DNA from: Devosia ginsengisoli
Lineage (GTDB): Bacteria > Pseudomonadota > Alphaproteobacteria > Rhizobiales > Devosiaceae
Direction of reading: 5' to 3'
DNA: 64,000 nucleotides
Assembly: GCF_024707105.1 (NCBI RefSeq)
Contig: NZ_JANQAJ010000005.1
Coordinates: 391,409-455,408 of the forward strand
Shown: piece after piece, positions 8,290 through 17,833 of the stretch
Numbering within the stretch: position 1 is the stretch's first letter
How the letters are laid out: the number at the start of each line of letters is the position of its first letter
Position numbers and translations under genes: made by a program
The notes under the pieces: generated by a model
The model's input: the letters and a program-made list of their open reading frames with translations, nothing else
Told to the model about the DNA's origin: nothing
Database searches by the model: none

Positions 8290-9408
8290 ATGAGCGATGC
8301 TTCTACCTTCGGGAATCCGGATCGGACCACCGGCAGCGACCGCTTCAAACTCCGGCTCTCCGCCATTATATGGTTCCTCCTCCTGATCGGCTTCCTGCTT
8401 GGACTGCCCGTCCTGATCGAGGCATCGATCTGGATCGTGGCCGGCGTGATCGTCCTGGCGCTGCTGCTGGCTTTCCCGGTCGCCTGGATCGTCCGAAGGC
8501 TCTTTTCCGGCCAGCGTCGACAGCATTGGCGCACCAGCTATATCAAGGCCGCCATCGCCATCCTGTTCTCACTGGTCACCCTTCTCGCTGCCCCGATTTA
8601 CTACCTTGCATTTCGCGCCGCATTGCAGCCCTTGACCGTGCCCCAGGCGACGCTCTCCAACGGGACCAAGACAGTAATCTTCCAGGGCATGATGCATGTC
8701 GGTTCCGAAGGCTTCTACAAGAGCGTTATCTACGACCTGGAGAAAGCGCTCAGCGATGGCGACGTGATCTATTACGAAGGTGTCGTCGGTGACCCTGAAG
8801 GCGATGCCTGGTTCTCGGAAACCCTGGCCGGGGGTGGCGATCTCAGTACCAACTACCAGGTGTTCGGTGATGCATGCGGCCTCCAGTTCCAACTGAATTA
8901 CTTCCAGCTGCTTCGCGAGGACATGGCCGCGCATCCGGAGCGTCACGTCAATGCCGATGTGACGACCGCCGACATGATGCACGAGTATCAGCGGCTGGTG
9001 GCCACCGATCCCGGCTTTGCGGCAGCAGTGGAGGCCGAACGAGCGGCGTCGAAGAATGAAGCCGCTGCCGACGGCGGTCTGGGGCAGGTCGCCAACTGGC
9101 TTCAGACAGCAACGCCGGGACAGAAAAGCCTGGCGGGAACGGCATGCCGCGGCTGGATAACCATGGCGCTCTCAAAGCGCCAGGAACCCAATGTCCTCGA
9201 TCCTGTGATCCTCGATTTCCGCAACCGCAAGCTCGCGGAGCGGATCATCGCGGACCCCCATCAGAACATTTACATGACCTACGGCGCCGGCCATCTGCCT
9301 GGGCTGCTGGCCGATCTGCAGGCTGCCGATCCGGCCTGGGAAATCAAATCCCTGAAATGGATGCGAACAATCGACACGCCCGAAAATCTTTCGGGGGCGA
9401 TCGAATAG
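8290..9408 (+). CDS. Membrane-anchored TraB/GumN (TIKI-like) family protein
   Basis: A 372-residue protein with two or three N-terminal transmembrane segments (about 25-70 and 92-112) followed by a soluble domain. That domain shows the hallmarks of the TraB/PrgY/GumN fold: TVIFQGMMHVGSEGFY (the HxGS motif), IYYEGV, and near the end MTYGAGHLPGLLADL (the GAGH motif). Members include eukaryotic TIKI metalloproteases, but the activity of bacterial forms is largely unknown. The soluble part is probably periplasmic. The start at 8290 is the first ATG. The upstream gap 8106-8289 shows only a weak GC hairpin. Confidence 0.65.
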   Translation: MSDASTFGNPDRTTGSDRFKLRLSAIIWFLLLIGFLLGLPVLIEASIWIVAGVIVLALLLAFPVAWIVRRLFSGQRRQHWRTSYIKAAIAILFSLVTLLAAPIYYLAFRAALQPLTVPQATLSNGTKTVIFQGMMHVGSEGFYKSVIYDLEKALSDGDVIYYEGVVGDPEGDAWFSETLAGGGDLSTNYQVFGDACGLQFQLNYFQLLREDMAAHPERHVNADVTTADMMHEYQRLVATDPGFAAAVEAERAASKNEAAADGGLGQVANWLQTATPGQKSLAGTACRGWITMALSKRQEPNVLDPVILDFRNRKLAERIIADPHQNIYMTYGAGHLPGLLADLQAADPAWEIKSLKWMRTIDTPENLSGAIE

Positions 9409-9510
9409 GTTCGCTCGCTTGCGACAGTGGGACCCCATCTGCTCAAGGCGGTTAACACCTGCTTCGCAGAGCGGTCCGGCAACTGCCATGACAGCGTCCC
9501 GCACAGCAAG

Positions 9511-9530
9511 AACGATCAAAGCCGATCGTT
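9511..9530. promoter_or_regulatory. Inverted repeat AACGATC-N6-GATCGTT upstream of the autotransporter
   Basis: A perfect 7-base inverted repeat with a 6-base spacer, about 60 bases before the autotransporter start. The size fits a dimeric regulator's operator. No regulator can be assigned from the sequence. Confidence 0.35.
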
Positions 9531-9588
9531 GAATCCCCGATAGACGTCTGGTGATCGCATCGTTTGCCAGATGAGTTGGGATTTTTGC

Positions 9589-12500
9589 ATGGTTGACCGC
9601 ACGTCCGCTCCTTTTGCCGCGGCCGGGGCCGCCTTGTTCGGCCGCCGTGTGCTGCTCTGCGGCATTTCTACGCTGGCATTGGCCCTGGTTTGCGCCCCGC
9701 CGACCCCGGCTCTGGCGCAGATGATTACCCAGGGTGGCGGCAATGGTGGAAACGGCGCGGCCAATGGCGGCGCCGGCGGAAGTGGCATTGCGGGCGGTGG
9801 CGGTGGTGGTGGTTCCACCTTGAATGGCGCTGGCGGCGCCGGTGGACACAACGGGACTCCAGGGGCGGAGGGAAGCCCATTTGGCACAAACGTTGGCGGT
9901 GCAGGGGGAGCAGCAGGCAACGTCTATGGCGGCGGTGGCGGTGGCGGCGGCGGTGGCGGTTTTTCTAATGGCGGCGGCGATGGCGGCGATGGCGCCGACA
10001 GCATGGTGAATTCCACCGACATCGATCTGACCACCGATCTCATGGGGCTTGGAGGCGGCGCCGGCGTTTTAGGCTCCAGCAACAGCGGTAGTGGCGGTGG
10101 CGGTGGCGGTGCCGCCGGCCTGGTGCTCACGGGCGCAGGGGTCACGGCGACAACCGAAGGTTTCGATATCCTCGGTGGCACCGGCGGTGAAGGAGGTGGC
10201 AATGTCGGCGGCGGTGGTGGCGGCGGCGGTGCCGGCCTGGTGCTCATGAATGGCGGCACGATTTCCGTCAGCGGTGGCAGCTCGATGCTGGGCGGCGCCG
10301 GCGGCACCCGCGGCGGCGGTGGGGGCGGCGGCGGTAGCGGCGGCGCCGGATTATTTCTCTACGATGGCGGTAGCCTCAACATCCAGGCCGGTGCAGTCGG
10401 TGGTGGCAATGGCGGTACCTGGATTGGCGGTGCTGGCGGTAGCGGCAGCGGCGGCGACGGTGGTGCCGGCGTGCTCAGCAACGGAGGCATTATCGACAAT
10501 GGCGTTGCCGGCACGATCATCGGCGGGAGCGGCGGGAGTGCCTTCTCCGGCCGTTACATTGGCGGCAGCGGCGGCGCCGGCATCAGGGCATGGGGCGGGA
10601 GCGTGACCAATGCCGGAATAGTGAGCGGCGGCATTGCAGCTTCTGGCTTCTATGGCGGCGCCGGTGGCGTCGGCATTGTCTTCCAGAATGGTCAAACCGC
10701 CAGCTTGACCAATACGGGAACCGTCAACGGCGGCGATGGCGCTGATACGAACAATTTCGATCCTCTTCTTGTTGGCGTGCCCGGCTCGGGCGGCGCCGGC
10801 ATTGTTGGGGCCGCGACTGGCGGCATCACGGTCATCAATGGCGGCGTCGTCGCGGGCGGCCTGTCGGGGGACGGCATACGGGCCAATGCCATTACTTTCG
10901 GCGGCGATGGCAACCGGCTCGAACTGCTCGGCGGCTTCAGCTTTACCGGTGATGTGGTGGCGGGGGGCGGCAGCAACAACGTGCTGGCGCTGGGTGGGAC
11001 GGCAAATGCCGGTTTCGACCTCGCGCAGATCGGTGCGGCGGCGCAGTTTCAGGACTTCACTGACTTCGAGAAGACCGGCGCCGGCACCTGGACACTGACC
11101 GGCTCCAGCGCCTTTACGGGTCCGACCAGCGTCAACCAAGGCACATTGCTGGTCAATGGCGACCTCACCGCATCGGCGGTGGCTGTGAATGCCGGCGCCA
11201 GGCTGGGCGGCGAGGGTGCCCTGGGCGCCGTGAGGGTCGCGTCGGGCGGCACGCTGGCCCCGGGCAATTCCATCGGCCTGATCAATGTATTGACCCTGAC
11301 CTACAATGCCGGCGCCATCCATGAAGTCGAACTGGCCGCCGGCGGCAATGCGCCCACAATCCACAATGACGTAACCGGCGCCTTCGGCCTGGTCGATATC
11401 GACCCCGGCGCCATCCTGCATGTGACTCCGGCGAATAGCGGCGATACCGGCGAGACCTATACGCCCGGCCTGACCTATACGATCATCATCTCGAACAGCG
11501 GTGCTGCCCAGGGGGTGGTCGGCAGGTTCGGCACGGTGACGGACGATTATCTCTATCTCGATTTCACCGACAGCTATGACAGCCACCATGTCTATCTGAC
11601 CAGCCGTTTGCCTGGCGCGGTGAATTTCTGCCTGACCGGATTCACCGTCAACCAATGTGCTGCAGCCGGAGGGGCGCAATCCCTGGGTTCGGGGACGCTG
11701 TTCAACGCTATCGCCAACCTGACCGACAAGGATGGGGCCGCCGCCGCCTTCGACATGCTTTCAGGCGAAATCCATGCCTCGGGCCAGACGGTGCTGATCG
11801 ACAGCAGCCATTTCGTTTCCGACGCGATAAACGAGCATATCAGGGCGAGCTTCGCGGCCCTGGGCCGACAGGACGTGCTCCCTCTGGCCTATGCCGGTTC
11901 TGGCGGCAATGCGGCCAGTTCGGCCATTGGCGGGGCGCTGGCCCCCACCCCGGCCGAGCGCTTCGCGGCCTGGGGCTCGGCTTTCGGCGCCTGGGGCCAT
12001 GCCGATGGCGACGGCAATGCCGCCGGATTGGACAGCGCCACCGGCGGCATGGTCGCCGGCATTGACGGCCTGGTCACCGACACCGTGCGGCTGGGCGTGG
12101 TGGCGGCCTATTCCCGCTCCGGTTTCGACGCTGCCGACCGGGCGTCGTCGGGCCATGCCGACACCTACCATCTGGGCGCCTATGGCGGCACCGAGATCGG
12201 GGCACTGGGCATCCGGGGCGGGGCGACCTATGGCTGGAGCCATATCGACACGACGCGCACCGTCGCCTTCCCCGGCTTTACCGACACGCTGAACGCCGGC
12301 TACGGCGCCGGCCTGTTCCAGGCTTTCGGCGAAGTGAGCTATCGCTTCGACACGCCCTCCGCCGTCTTCGAGCCCTTCGCCAATCTCACCCATGTGAGCC
12401 TGCAGACCGACGGCTATACCGAAACGGGCGGCGCAGCGGCCCTGACGAGTGCCGGCCAGACCACCAATGCCACATTCGCCACATTGGGCGTCCGCGCCTC

Positions 12501-12780
12501 GACTGTGTTCGAGCTTGGCGGCGTCGCGGCGCAGGCGCATGGCACGCTCGGCTGGCAACATGCTTTCGGCGACACCGTGCCGACTGCGACCCATGCACTC
12601 GCCGGCGGCAACGCCTTTTCGGTCGCGGGATCGCCCATCGCCCGGGACGCCGCCATCGTCGAAGCCGGTCTCGACTTCACCTTCGCACCCAATGCCACGC
12701 TGGGATTTTCGTATAACGGCCGGTTCGGCGGCGGTGCCTATGAGAACGGCGCAAGGGCCAGCCTCAGCGTCAAGTTCTGA
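9589..12780 (+). CDS. Glycine-rich type V autotransporter with C-terminal beta-barrel
   Basis: About 1063 residues. A long signal peptide (about 44 residues, ending ALAQ) leads into a passenger of very Gly-rich repeats (about residues 45-400). These alternate GGxGGxG stretches with short strands such as AGLVLTGAG, AGLVLMNGG and AGLFLYDGG. A PATR-type autotransporter-associated repeat (GAGTWTLTGSSAFTGPTSV, about 497-525) follows. The last 270 residues form the autotransporter barrel (FAAWGSAFGAWGHADGDGN... ending SLSVKF with terminal Phe). It is exported by Sec and displayed on the outer membrane, plausibly as an adhesin or biofilm factor (inference). An earlier in-frame ATG at 9571 is less likely. 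Confidence 0.88.
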   Translation: MVDRTSAPFAAAGAALFGRRVLLCGISTLALALVCAPPTPALAQMITQGGGNGGNGAANGGAGGSGIAGGGGGGGSTLNGAGGAGGHNGTPGAEGSPFGTNVGGAGGAAGNVYGGGGGGGGGGGFSNGGGDGGDGADSMVNSTDIDLTTDLMGLGGGAGVLGSSNSGSGGGGGGAAGLVLTGAGVTATTEGFDILGGTGGEGGGNVGGGGGGGGAGLVLMNGGTISVSGGSSMLGGAGGTRGGGGGGGGSGGAGLFLYDGGSLNIQAGAVGGGNGGTWIGGAGGSGSGGDGGAGVLSNGGIIDNGVAGTIIGGSGGSAFSGRYIGGSGGAGIRAWGGSVTNAGIVSGGIAASGFYGGAGGVGIVFQNGQTASLTNTGTVNGGDGADTNNFDPLLVGVPGSGGAGIVGAATGGITVINGGVVAGGLSGDGIRANAITFGGDGNRLELLGGFSFTGDVVAGGGSNNVLALGGTANAGFDLAQIGAAAQFQDFTDFEKTGAGTWTLTGSSAFTGPTSVNQGTLLVNGDLTASAVAVNAGARLGGEGALGAVRVASGGTLAPGNSIGLINVLTLTYNAGAIHEVELAAGGNAPTIHNDVTGAFGLVDIDPGAILHVTPANSGDTGETYTPGLTYTIIISNSGAAQGVVGRFGTVTDDYLYLDFTDSYDSHHVYLTSRLPGAVNFCLTGFTVNQCAAAGGAQSLGSGTLFNAIANLTDKDGAAAAFDMLSGEIHASGQTVLIDSSHFVSDAINEHIRASFAALGRQDVLPLAYAGSGGNAASSAIGGALAPTPAERFAAWGSAFGAWGHADGDGNAAGLDSATGGMVAGIDGLVTDTVRLGVVAAYSRSGFDAADRASSGHADTYHLGAYGGTEIGALGIRGGATYGWSHIDTTRTVAFPGFTDTLNAGYGAGLFQAFGEVSYRFDTPSAVFEPFANLTHVSLQTDGYTETGGAAALTSAGQTTNATFATLGVRASTVFELGGVAAQAHGTLGWQHAFGDTVPTATHALAGGNAFSVAGSPIARDAAIVEAGLDFTFAPNATLGFSYNGRFGGGAYENGARASLSVKF

Positions 12781-12810
12781 AGCATCGAACTTGCCGGGGC
12801 CTGGCGCCGC

Positions 12811-13271
12811 TTACAGGCGCTCGAAGGTCTGTGACAGGTCGGCCTCCCACCTGCCGCCCTCGCGCAACATCTCGCCCTTGCTGACGATGCGAGCGTCTCC
12901 GGCCTCCAGGCTGAAGGTCATGCGTTGCGAGAATTTTGGGTCCATGCGCTGCATGGCAAAGCCGGTCTCGCCGAGGGTGACGTCATACTTGCGGGAGACG
13001 CCGCGCTGGTCGAAGTAGCTGATGAAATGGTCCCGGCCGCGTCATCGCTGCCGACGATGGCAATGCCGTCGGGAAATAGCGGGTCCTCGATCTCGGAGCG
13101 CCAGACGAGAAATGCCCCGCCATCCTGCCATGCAAACGAAACCTTGCCGCGCAATGTGGCGCCGGGCAATGCCGGATGCGTTCCCGTGGTGCGCCATTCT
13201 CCGATGATCCGCTCGAAGAATTTCAGTTGGGGATTGGCGATCCTGGCATTGGCGCCGATTTCATAGGCCAT
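12811..13271 (-). CDS. Conserved hypothetical small beta-barrel protein (frameshifted)
   Basis: The N-terminal frame (from 13271) reads QLKFFERIIGEWRTTGTHP and AFLVWRSEIEDPLFPDGIAI. This is the FxxxGEW pattern of lipocalin-like/DUF1579-type cytosolic barrels. At 13032-13034 a missing G shifts the frame. Restoring it continues with DHFISYFDQRGVSRKYDV and RWEADLSQTFERL, ending at 12811, for a full protein of about 153 residues. As read, the ORF instead ends out of frame at 12918. The function is unknown; FABP-like folds of this kind bind small hydrophobic ligands. It lies 12 bases downstream of the VOC gene on the same strand, so the two probably form an operon. Confidence 0.6.
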
Positions 13272-13283
13272 GTGTGCCTCCAG

Positions 13284-13658
13284 CTACTCGGACGGGATGC
13301 GGCCAAGGCCGATCTCGTTGCCGTCGGGGTCGTAATACATGACCTTGCGCACGCCTTCGGCGGGGATTTCTTCCTGGCCAAAATCGAGGCCGCGCCCGGC
13401 AATCTGCTCGATCACCGCTTCGAGGTCGCTGCACATGATCGTCTGGATCGTGCCGCCGGCGCGTTTCGTATCCACGATGATGTAGATCCAGCGGTGATCG
13501 GCAATGGCCCAGACCGCCTCGGTCTCGTTGGGATAAAAATTCGGCTTGGTGCCGAACAGGCGCTGATACCAGTCGAGGGACGCCTGGAAATTGCTGACGG
13601 GAATACCCGCGAAAACGTCCGTTCCCGTGCCGCCAAGGATGAATTGATCGTCGGCCAT
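13284..13658 (-). CDS. VOC (glyoxalase/bleomycin-resistance fold) family protein
   Basis: About 124 residues. The opening DVFAGIPVSNFQASLDWYQRLFG is typical of the VOC superfamily: a paired beta-alpha-beta-beta-beta module in which residues at the strand ends can bind metal. The C-terminal half has RKVMYYDPDGNEIGLG, which carries the usual terminal Glu. Members include glyoxalase I, dioxygenases and resistance proteins; the substrate cannot be named. The start at 13658 (MADDQF) is preceded by GGATGG. An ATG five codons earlier (13673) is possible. Likely co-transcribed with the downstream barrel protein. Confidence 0.8.
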   Translation of the reverse strand: MADDQFILGGTGTDVFAGIPVSNFQASLDWYQRLFGTKPNFYPNETEAVWAIADHRWIYIIVDTKRAGGTIQTIMCSDLEAVIEQIAGRGLDFGQEEIPAEGVRKVMYYDPDGNEIGLGRIPSE

Positions 13659-13745
13659 GGTCACACCATCCATTCTGTTGTTCTGTCAGAAGGACGGATG
13701 AAGCCTGTCTGTTCCGACAGGCCGGTATAACACGTGCGTAGAGTC

Positions 13746-15026
13746 TTAGCCGCCGATGGTCGGCAGGGTCAGGTCGCCCGAGGTCAGCTTGCTGGCGGTG
13801 ATGGCGGCATCGGCCGGCTCGCGCGGCAGCTCGAGGCTGGTCCAGACGCTGACCAGCGCGTGGCGCAGGGCGAAGATCATCTCGTCGGTATGGAGCGGCG
13901 TCGGCGTGATGCGCAGGCGCTCGGTGCCCTTGGGGACGGTCGGGTAGTTGATGGGCTGGATGTAGATATTGTGCTTGTCGAGCAGCATGTCGCTGGCCGC
14001 CTTGACGGCGCGCGCATCGCCCACGATCAGCGGCACGATATGGGTCTCGGTCTCCATGACCGGCAGGCCGGCATCGGCGAGGATCGCCTTGGTGAGGCGG
14101 GCCTGGCGCTGGTGCATCATGCGCTCATGGCTCGAAGTCTTGAGGTGCTCGATGGAGGCGCGGGCCGCGGCGCAGAGGGCCGGGGGCAGGGAGGTGGTGA
14201 AGATGAATTCGGGCGCATAGGAGCGCACGGCATCGACGATGGCCCGGTTGGCGGTGATGTAGCCACCCATCGTGCCGAAACCCTTGGCCAGGGTGCCCTC
14301 GATGATGTCGATACGGTCCATCAACCCGTCGCGCTCGGCAATGCCGCCGCCACGCTCGCCATACATGCCCACGGCATGGACTTCGTCGATATAGGTCAGC
14401 GCGCCGAATTCCTCGGCCAGGTCGCAGATTTCCTTGATGGGCGCGACGTCGCCATCCATGGAATAGACGGATTCGAAGCAGATCAGCTTGGGCCGCTTGC
14501 GGTCGGTCGCGGCGAGCAGGTCGCGCAGATGGGCCACGTCATTGTGGCGGAAGATGACCTTCTGCATGCCCGACTGGCGCACGCCCTGGATCATCGAGGC
14601 ATGGTTGAGCTGGTCGGAGAAGATGATGCCATCGGGCAGCAGCCGGCCAATGGTGGAAATGGCCGCTTCGTTGGAAACGAAGCCCGAGGTGAAGACCAGG
14701 GCCGCTTCCTTACGATGCAAGTCGGCGAGCGACCGCTCGAGCTCGACCAGCGGCCGGTTGGTGCCCGAAATATTGCGGGTGCCGCCCGAGCCGACGCCCA
14801 GCTTGCTGGCAGTGTCCTGCATGGCTCCGATCACCTTGGGGTGCTGGCCCATGCCGAGATAATCGTTGGAGCACCAGATGGTGATGTCGCGCATATTGTC
14901 GGCATCGTCACGATAGATGGCGCGGGGAAACTGGCCCGCCACCCGCTCGAGATCGGCAAAGACGCGGTAGCGCTTTTCTGCCCGCAGCGTATCCACTGCA
15001 TCTTCGAATATGCCGCGATAGTCCAT
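13746..15026 (-). CDS. hemA: 5-aminolevulinate synthase
   Basis: A 426-residue PLP enzyme that condenses glycine and succinyl-CoA to 5-aminolevulinate, the first step of haem and tetrapyrrole synthesis in Alphaproteobacteria (C4 pathway). Visible signatures include [36 protein letters not shown], the PLP lysine region [14 protein letters not shown] and the C-terminal [10 protein letters not shown]. The start at 15026 ([11 protein letters not shown]) fits other ALAS proteins and follows AGGACG; the frame stays open upstream to 15119 without homologous residues. A perfect FNR/FixK-type box lies 80 bases before the start, so oxygen-responsive control is likely. Confidence 0.97.
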   Translation of the reverse strand: MDYRGIFEDAVDTLRAEKRYRVFADLERVAGQFPRAIYRDDADNMRDITIWCSNDYLGMGQHPKVIGAMQDTASKLGVGSGGTRNISGTNRPLVELERSLADLHRKEAALVFTSGFVSNEAAISTIGRLLPDGIIFSDQLNHASMIQGVRQSGMQKVIFRHNDVAHLRDLLAATDRKRPKLICFESVYSMDGDVAPIKEICDLAEEFGALTYIDEVHAVGMYGERGGGIAERDGLMDRIDIIEGTLAKGFGTMGGYITANRAIVDAVRSYAPEFIFTTSLPPALCAAARASIEHLKTSSHERMMHQRQARLTKAILADAGLPVMETETHIVPLIVGDARAVKAASDMLLDKHNIYIQPINYPTVPKGTERLRITPTPLHTDEMIFALRHALVSVWTSLELPREPADAAITASKLTSGDLTLPTIGG

Positions 15027-15105
15027 CGAAACGTCCTTTTGTCCTGCCGTCGGCGGGTAAGGTCGCGCCGGCGAACAAGCCATAACTAGGTTGACGCTAT
15101 CCGCA

Positions 15106-15119
15106 TTGACATAGGTCAA
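15106..15119 (-). promoter_or_regulatory. FNR/FixK-type box upstream of hemA
   Basis: TTGAC-ATAG-GTCAA is a perfect palindrome matching the CRP/FNR-family consensus TTGAY-N4-RTCAA. It is centred about 86 bases before the hemA ATG. On the minus strand a TAGTTA hexamer at 15082-15087 could be the -10, which puts the box near -40, the classic activating position. FnrL/FixK control of hemA is established in Rhodobacter and rhizobia. Confidence 0.75.
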
Positions 15120-15364
15120 TTCGACGCGCGCCGGCCCCCGCCAACCCGTTCCGGCGCAAGGGCCTGGGCGACGAATATGAGAGTCATTCTAAAGTGCGAA
15201 GGGCTTTCTGCCAATGCGGCAATCGCGCCGGATCGCAATGAATATCGTCAACGCGGTTGCTTCCATTCACGAATTAATAGTCGATATCGCCGAGTGTTGA
15301 AGCAAGTTGACTCTCAGATTACCATCACCAAAAGCCCGAATGGGCGCGCAAGGGGGTGAGTTCA

Positions 15365-16678
15365 GTGAAGAGTTTTTCGTCTTCCAGTTTCGCCGGGCAG
15401 CATGCCGAAGTGCTCGAACTGGCGCAGGCGGCAGTGCGCCGCAATCCGCAGGCTTTGTTCACCGATTTCCAGTGGTTTCTCTACCAGGGGCAGGACACTG
15501 TCTTCTTCACGGCCTTTTCCACCAACAGTTTCGATCAGGACGGATTGGGGAACCTGGTGGCCGAAATGGTGGCGCTGGCGCCGCAACTGACCCATGGCTT
15601 CGAGGGCGCGCGGCCGGGGCACCCCTTTCCCAAGCATATCCTCGACGCGATTACTTCGGTGGAACTGGTCGATGATCTCGATGGCTATCCCGACAAGTGG
15701 ATCGGCAAATCGACCGATATATTCGATGCGCCGGACCTGCCGCTGTTCCGCGTCATGGCGGCGGTGCGGCGTGGCGGGCCGGATGCGGAAGGACGCGCCT
15801 CGGTCATCCAGGTGCGGTCCAGCCATGCCCTGCTGGAAGGTTCCGATTCGGCGCTGCTGACGCGATCGCAATCGGCGAGCCACGGCACCATGTCGGACCA
15901 GTCCAACAAGGTAGGCTGGCGCTCGCGCCTCAAGGGCATGCTGCGGGGCGGCTTTACCGCCGTGCTCTACATGGCCATCGCCAATATCATGGCGCCGGCA
16001 GAAAAGCCGTGGGGCTTCCGCACGCTGGCGCTCCGGCGCCACCGGCTCCGGCTGCTGGCCAACAAGCTCGGCGTTCGCCAGCGCTCGCTGCTCTTCGCGC
16101 TGGTCACCCACGCCCTCAATGGCGAGGGCGAGGACAAGGCGATGAGCAAGAAGGTGATCGGCGCCGCCTATACGATGCTCGACACCAGGCGGAACGATGC
16201 CGACGACGACTTCTTCCGCGTGCGGGCCCTGGAGGCCAAATTCGCCGTGCTGGAGGATTTCGTCGACTATGTACGGGCCGTGGACGACACGGTGGCGGCC
16301 ATCGAGCAGAAGGATATCACCAAGTTCCAGGTGATGATGCTGGCCATGTTCAGCGCGCTACGCAGTATCAACCGCGTGCTGCCCTTCCTGCCCGGCAAGC
16401 GCTTCTGGCGCTTCAATGGCGGCATTCATGTCGTGCTGACCCTGGTGCCGCCGCACCGCACCTATGGACCCATGACGCATGGCCTGGTGGAGCCGATCTA
16501 TTGCGGCGCCTGGCACCCGGCCACCAATATCGTCACCTTCTGTCCCGGCCGCGAATATGTGACGCTGAATTTTTCGATGGAGCAGCGGCACCTGGCCAAT
16601 GTGGAGAAGGTGATGGCACTGCTCGAGCAGGTGGAGCGGCGGGAGGTTAGCCCACGGAGTGCGGTGGAGGTTGCCTAG
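15365..16678 (+). CDS. WS/DGAT-like (condensation-fold) acyltransferase family protein, degenerate
   Basis: About 437 residues. The layout resembles bacterial wax ester synthase/diacylglycerol acyltransferases: an N-terminal half ending in VIQVRSSHALLEGSDSALL, where HHxxxDG is expected, then a hydrophobic segment (about 195-215). The C-terminal half carries NGGIHVVLTLVPPHRTYG and ends with NFSMEQRHLANVEKVMALLEQ, like the WS/DGAT C-terminal domain. The first His of the active-site motif is Ser and the Asp is Glu, so activity is uncertain. GTG at 15365 is preferred because AGGGGG lies 8 bases upstream; GTG at 15356 would be too close. No metabolic neighbours define its role. Confidence 0.5.
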   Translation: MKSFSSSSFAGQHAEVLELAQAAVRRNPQALFTDFQWFLYQGQDTVFFTAFSTNSFDQDGLGNLVAEMVALAPQLTHGFEGARPGHPFPKHILDAITSVELVDDLDGYPDKWIGKSTDIFDAPDLPLFRVMAAVRRGGPDAEGRASVIQVRSSHALLEGSDSALLTRSQSASHGTMSDQSNKVGWRSRLKGMLRGGFTAVLYMAIANIMAPAEKPWGFRTLALRRHRLRLLANKLGVRQRSLLFALVTHALNGEGEDKAMSKKVIGAAYTMLDTRRNDADDDFFRVRALEAKFAVLEDFVDYVRAVDDTVAAIEQKDITKFQVMMLAMFSALRSINRVLPFLPGKRFWRFNGGIHVVLTLVPPHRTYGPMTHGLVEPIYCGAWHPATNIVTFCPGREYVTLNFSMEQRHLANVEKVMALLEQVERREVSPRSAVEVA

Positions 16679-16707
16679 GCTCCACGTCGAACGCCGTGCG
16701 TGTGGCT

Positions 16708-16822
16708 CACCCCCACCCTTGATCCCTCCCCACAAGGGGGAGGGAGACGATGAACACGGGCATCAGCGCTGGCGCCTCCCTCCCCTTGATGGGGAGGGAT
16801 TGAGGGGTGGGGTGGGGCCATG
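16708..16822. repeat. Dispersed intergenic repeat, type C
   Basis: CCCCCACCCTTGATCCCTCC begins one arm; the complement GGGAGGGATTGAGGGGTGGG ends the other, with a spacer containing GACGATGAACA. A second copy is at 51896-52003. The rest of the gap 16679-16952 shows no gene. Confidence 0.75.
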
Positions 16823-16952
16823 TGCACCGAAAGCAGCGCCCTCCGTCGCAATGACGCTGTAGCAATTTGATGTACGTACCTCAATGCACTTGCGCGGCCG
16901 GTATGGGGCCGGTATCTGGGATGGATCACTTCCTGCCCTCCCGGATTTTCCC

Positions 16953-17723
16953 ATGAGCCAGTACGCCACCTATCCCAGCCTTGCCGGTGTGCCGGTGGTT
17001 ATTTCCGGCGGCGCTTCGGGTATCGGGGAGAGCATGGTGCGCCATTTTGCCGGGCAGGGCAGCAAAGTGGGTTTTGTCGATATCGCTGACGCGGCCGGCG
17101 AAAAGCTGGTTGCCGAATTGACGGCAGCCGGACAGGCGGTGCGCTTCGTCCATTGCGACGTCACCGATGTGGAGGCCTATCGCACGACCATTGCCGGCTT
17201 TGCCGCTGCTCATGGCGATGCGCTGGTGCTGGTCAACAACGCGGCCCATGACCAGCGCCACGACTGGCGCGAGGTCACCCCGGACTATTGGGACGACCGC
17301 ATGGCGGTCAATCTCAAGCATGCCTTCTTCGCCATGCAGGCGGTAGCGCCGGGCATGATCAAGGCCGGGCGCGGCTCGATCATCAATCTGGGCTCGATCA
17401 GTTGGATGGTGATGACCCCGCAGATCCCGCTCTACGAAACCGCCAAGGCCGCCATGCATGGGCTGACGCGGTCCATGGCGCGCGAACTGGGCAAGTCGGG
17501 CATCCGCGTCAATTCGCTGGTGCCGGGCGCCGTCATCACCCAGCGTCAGCTCGACCTGTGGCTCGACGACGCCTCGCTCAAGGGCATCGAGGCCGAACAG
17601 GCGCTGGCCGGGATGGTCTATCCCGATGACGTGTCGCGCATGGCCCTGTTCCTTGCCGCCGAGGACAGCGCCATGATTTCGGCACAACAATTCCTCGTCG
17701 ATGGCGGCTGGGCCAATGGGTGA
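16953..17723 (+). CDS. Short-chain dehydrogenase/reductase (SDR)
   Basis: A 256-residue classical SDR. The Rossmann glycine motif GGASGIG is at residues 19-25, NNAAHD near 95-100, and the catalytic Tyr161-x3-Lys165 lies in YETAK, preceded by the GSIS Ser. The cofactor-specificity strand ends FVDIAD; the Asp favours NAD over NADP. The C-terminal ISAQQFLVDGGWANG is the usual family ending. The sequence resembles sugar/polyol dehydrogenases, but the substrate is not defined. The start at 16953 is the Met nearest the first beta strand; no strong ribosome-binding site is visible. It is monocistronic as far as can be seen. Confidence 0.9.
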   Translation: MSQYATYPSLAGVPVVISGGASGIGESMVRHFAGQGSKVGFVDIADAAGEKLVAELTAAGQAVRFVHCDVTDVEAYRTTIAGFAAAHGDALVLVNNAAHDQRHDWREVTPDYWDDRMAVNLKHAFFAMQAVAPGMIKAGRGSIINLGSISWMVMTPQIPLYETAKAAMHGLTRSMARELGKSGIRVNSLVPGAVITQRQLDLWLDDASLKGIEAEQALAGMVYPDDVSRMALFLAAEDSAMISAQQFLVDGGWANG

Positions 17724-17833
17724 TCGGCACTGATCCCGTTCATTCCGGGTTCAGGCTCTTTGCTTCACCACCATCCTGCCGTATTCAGTGGTCACCAACA
17801 GGCCACTGTCATGATCCTTCAGGGGGATAATCT

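Noticed and set aside
9720..10800. Glycine repeats as a mycobacterial PE_PGRS-like protein
   Set aside because: There is no PE domain, and the C-terminus is a clear autotransporter barrel with a signal peptide at the N-terminus.
15177..15359. A 60-codon plus-strand ORF between hemA and the acyltransferase-like gene
   Set aside because: No ribosome-binding site, no recognisable pattern, and composition unlike neighbouring genes; it is probably leader DNA.
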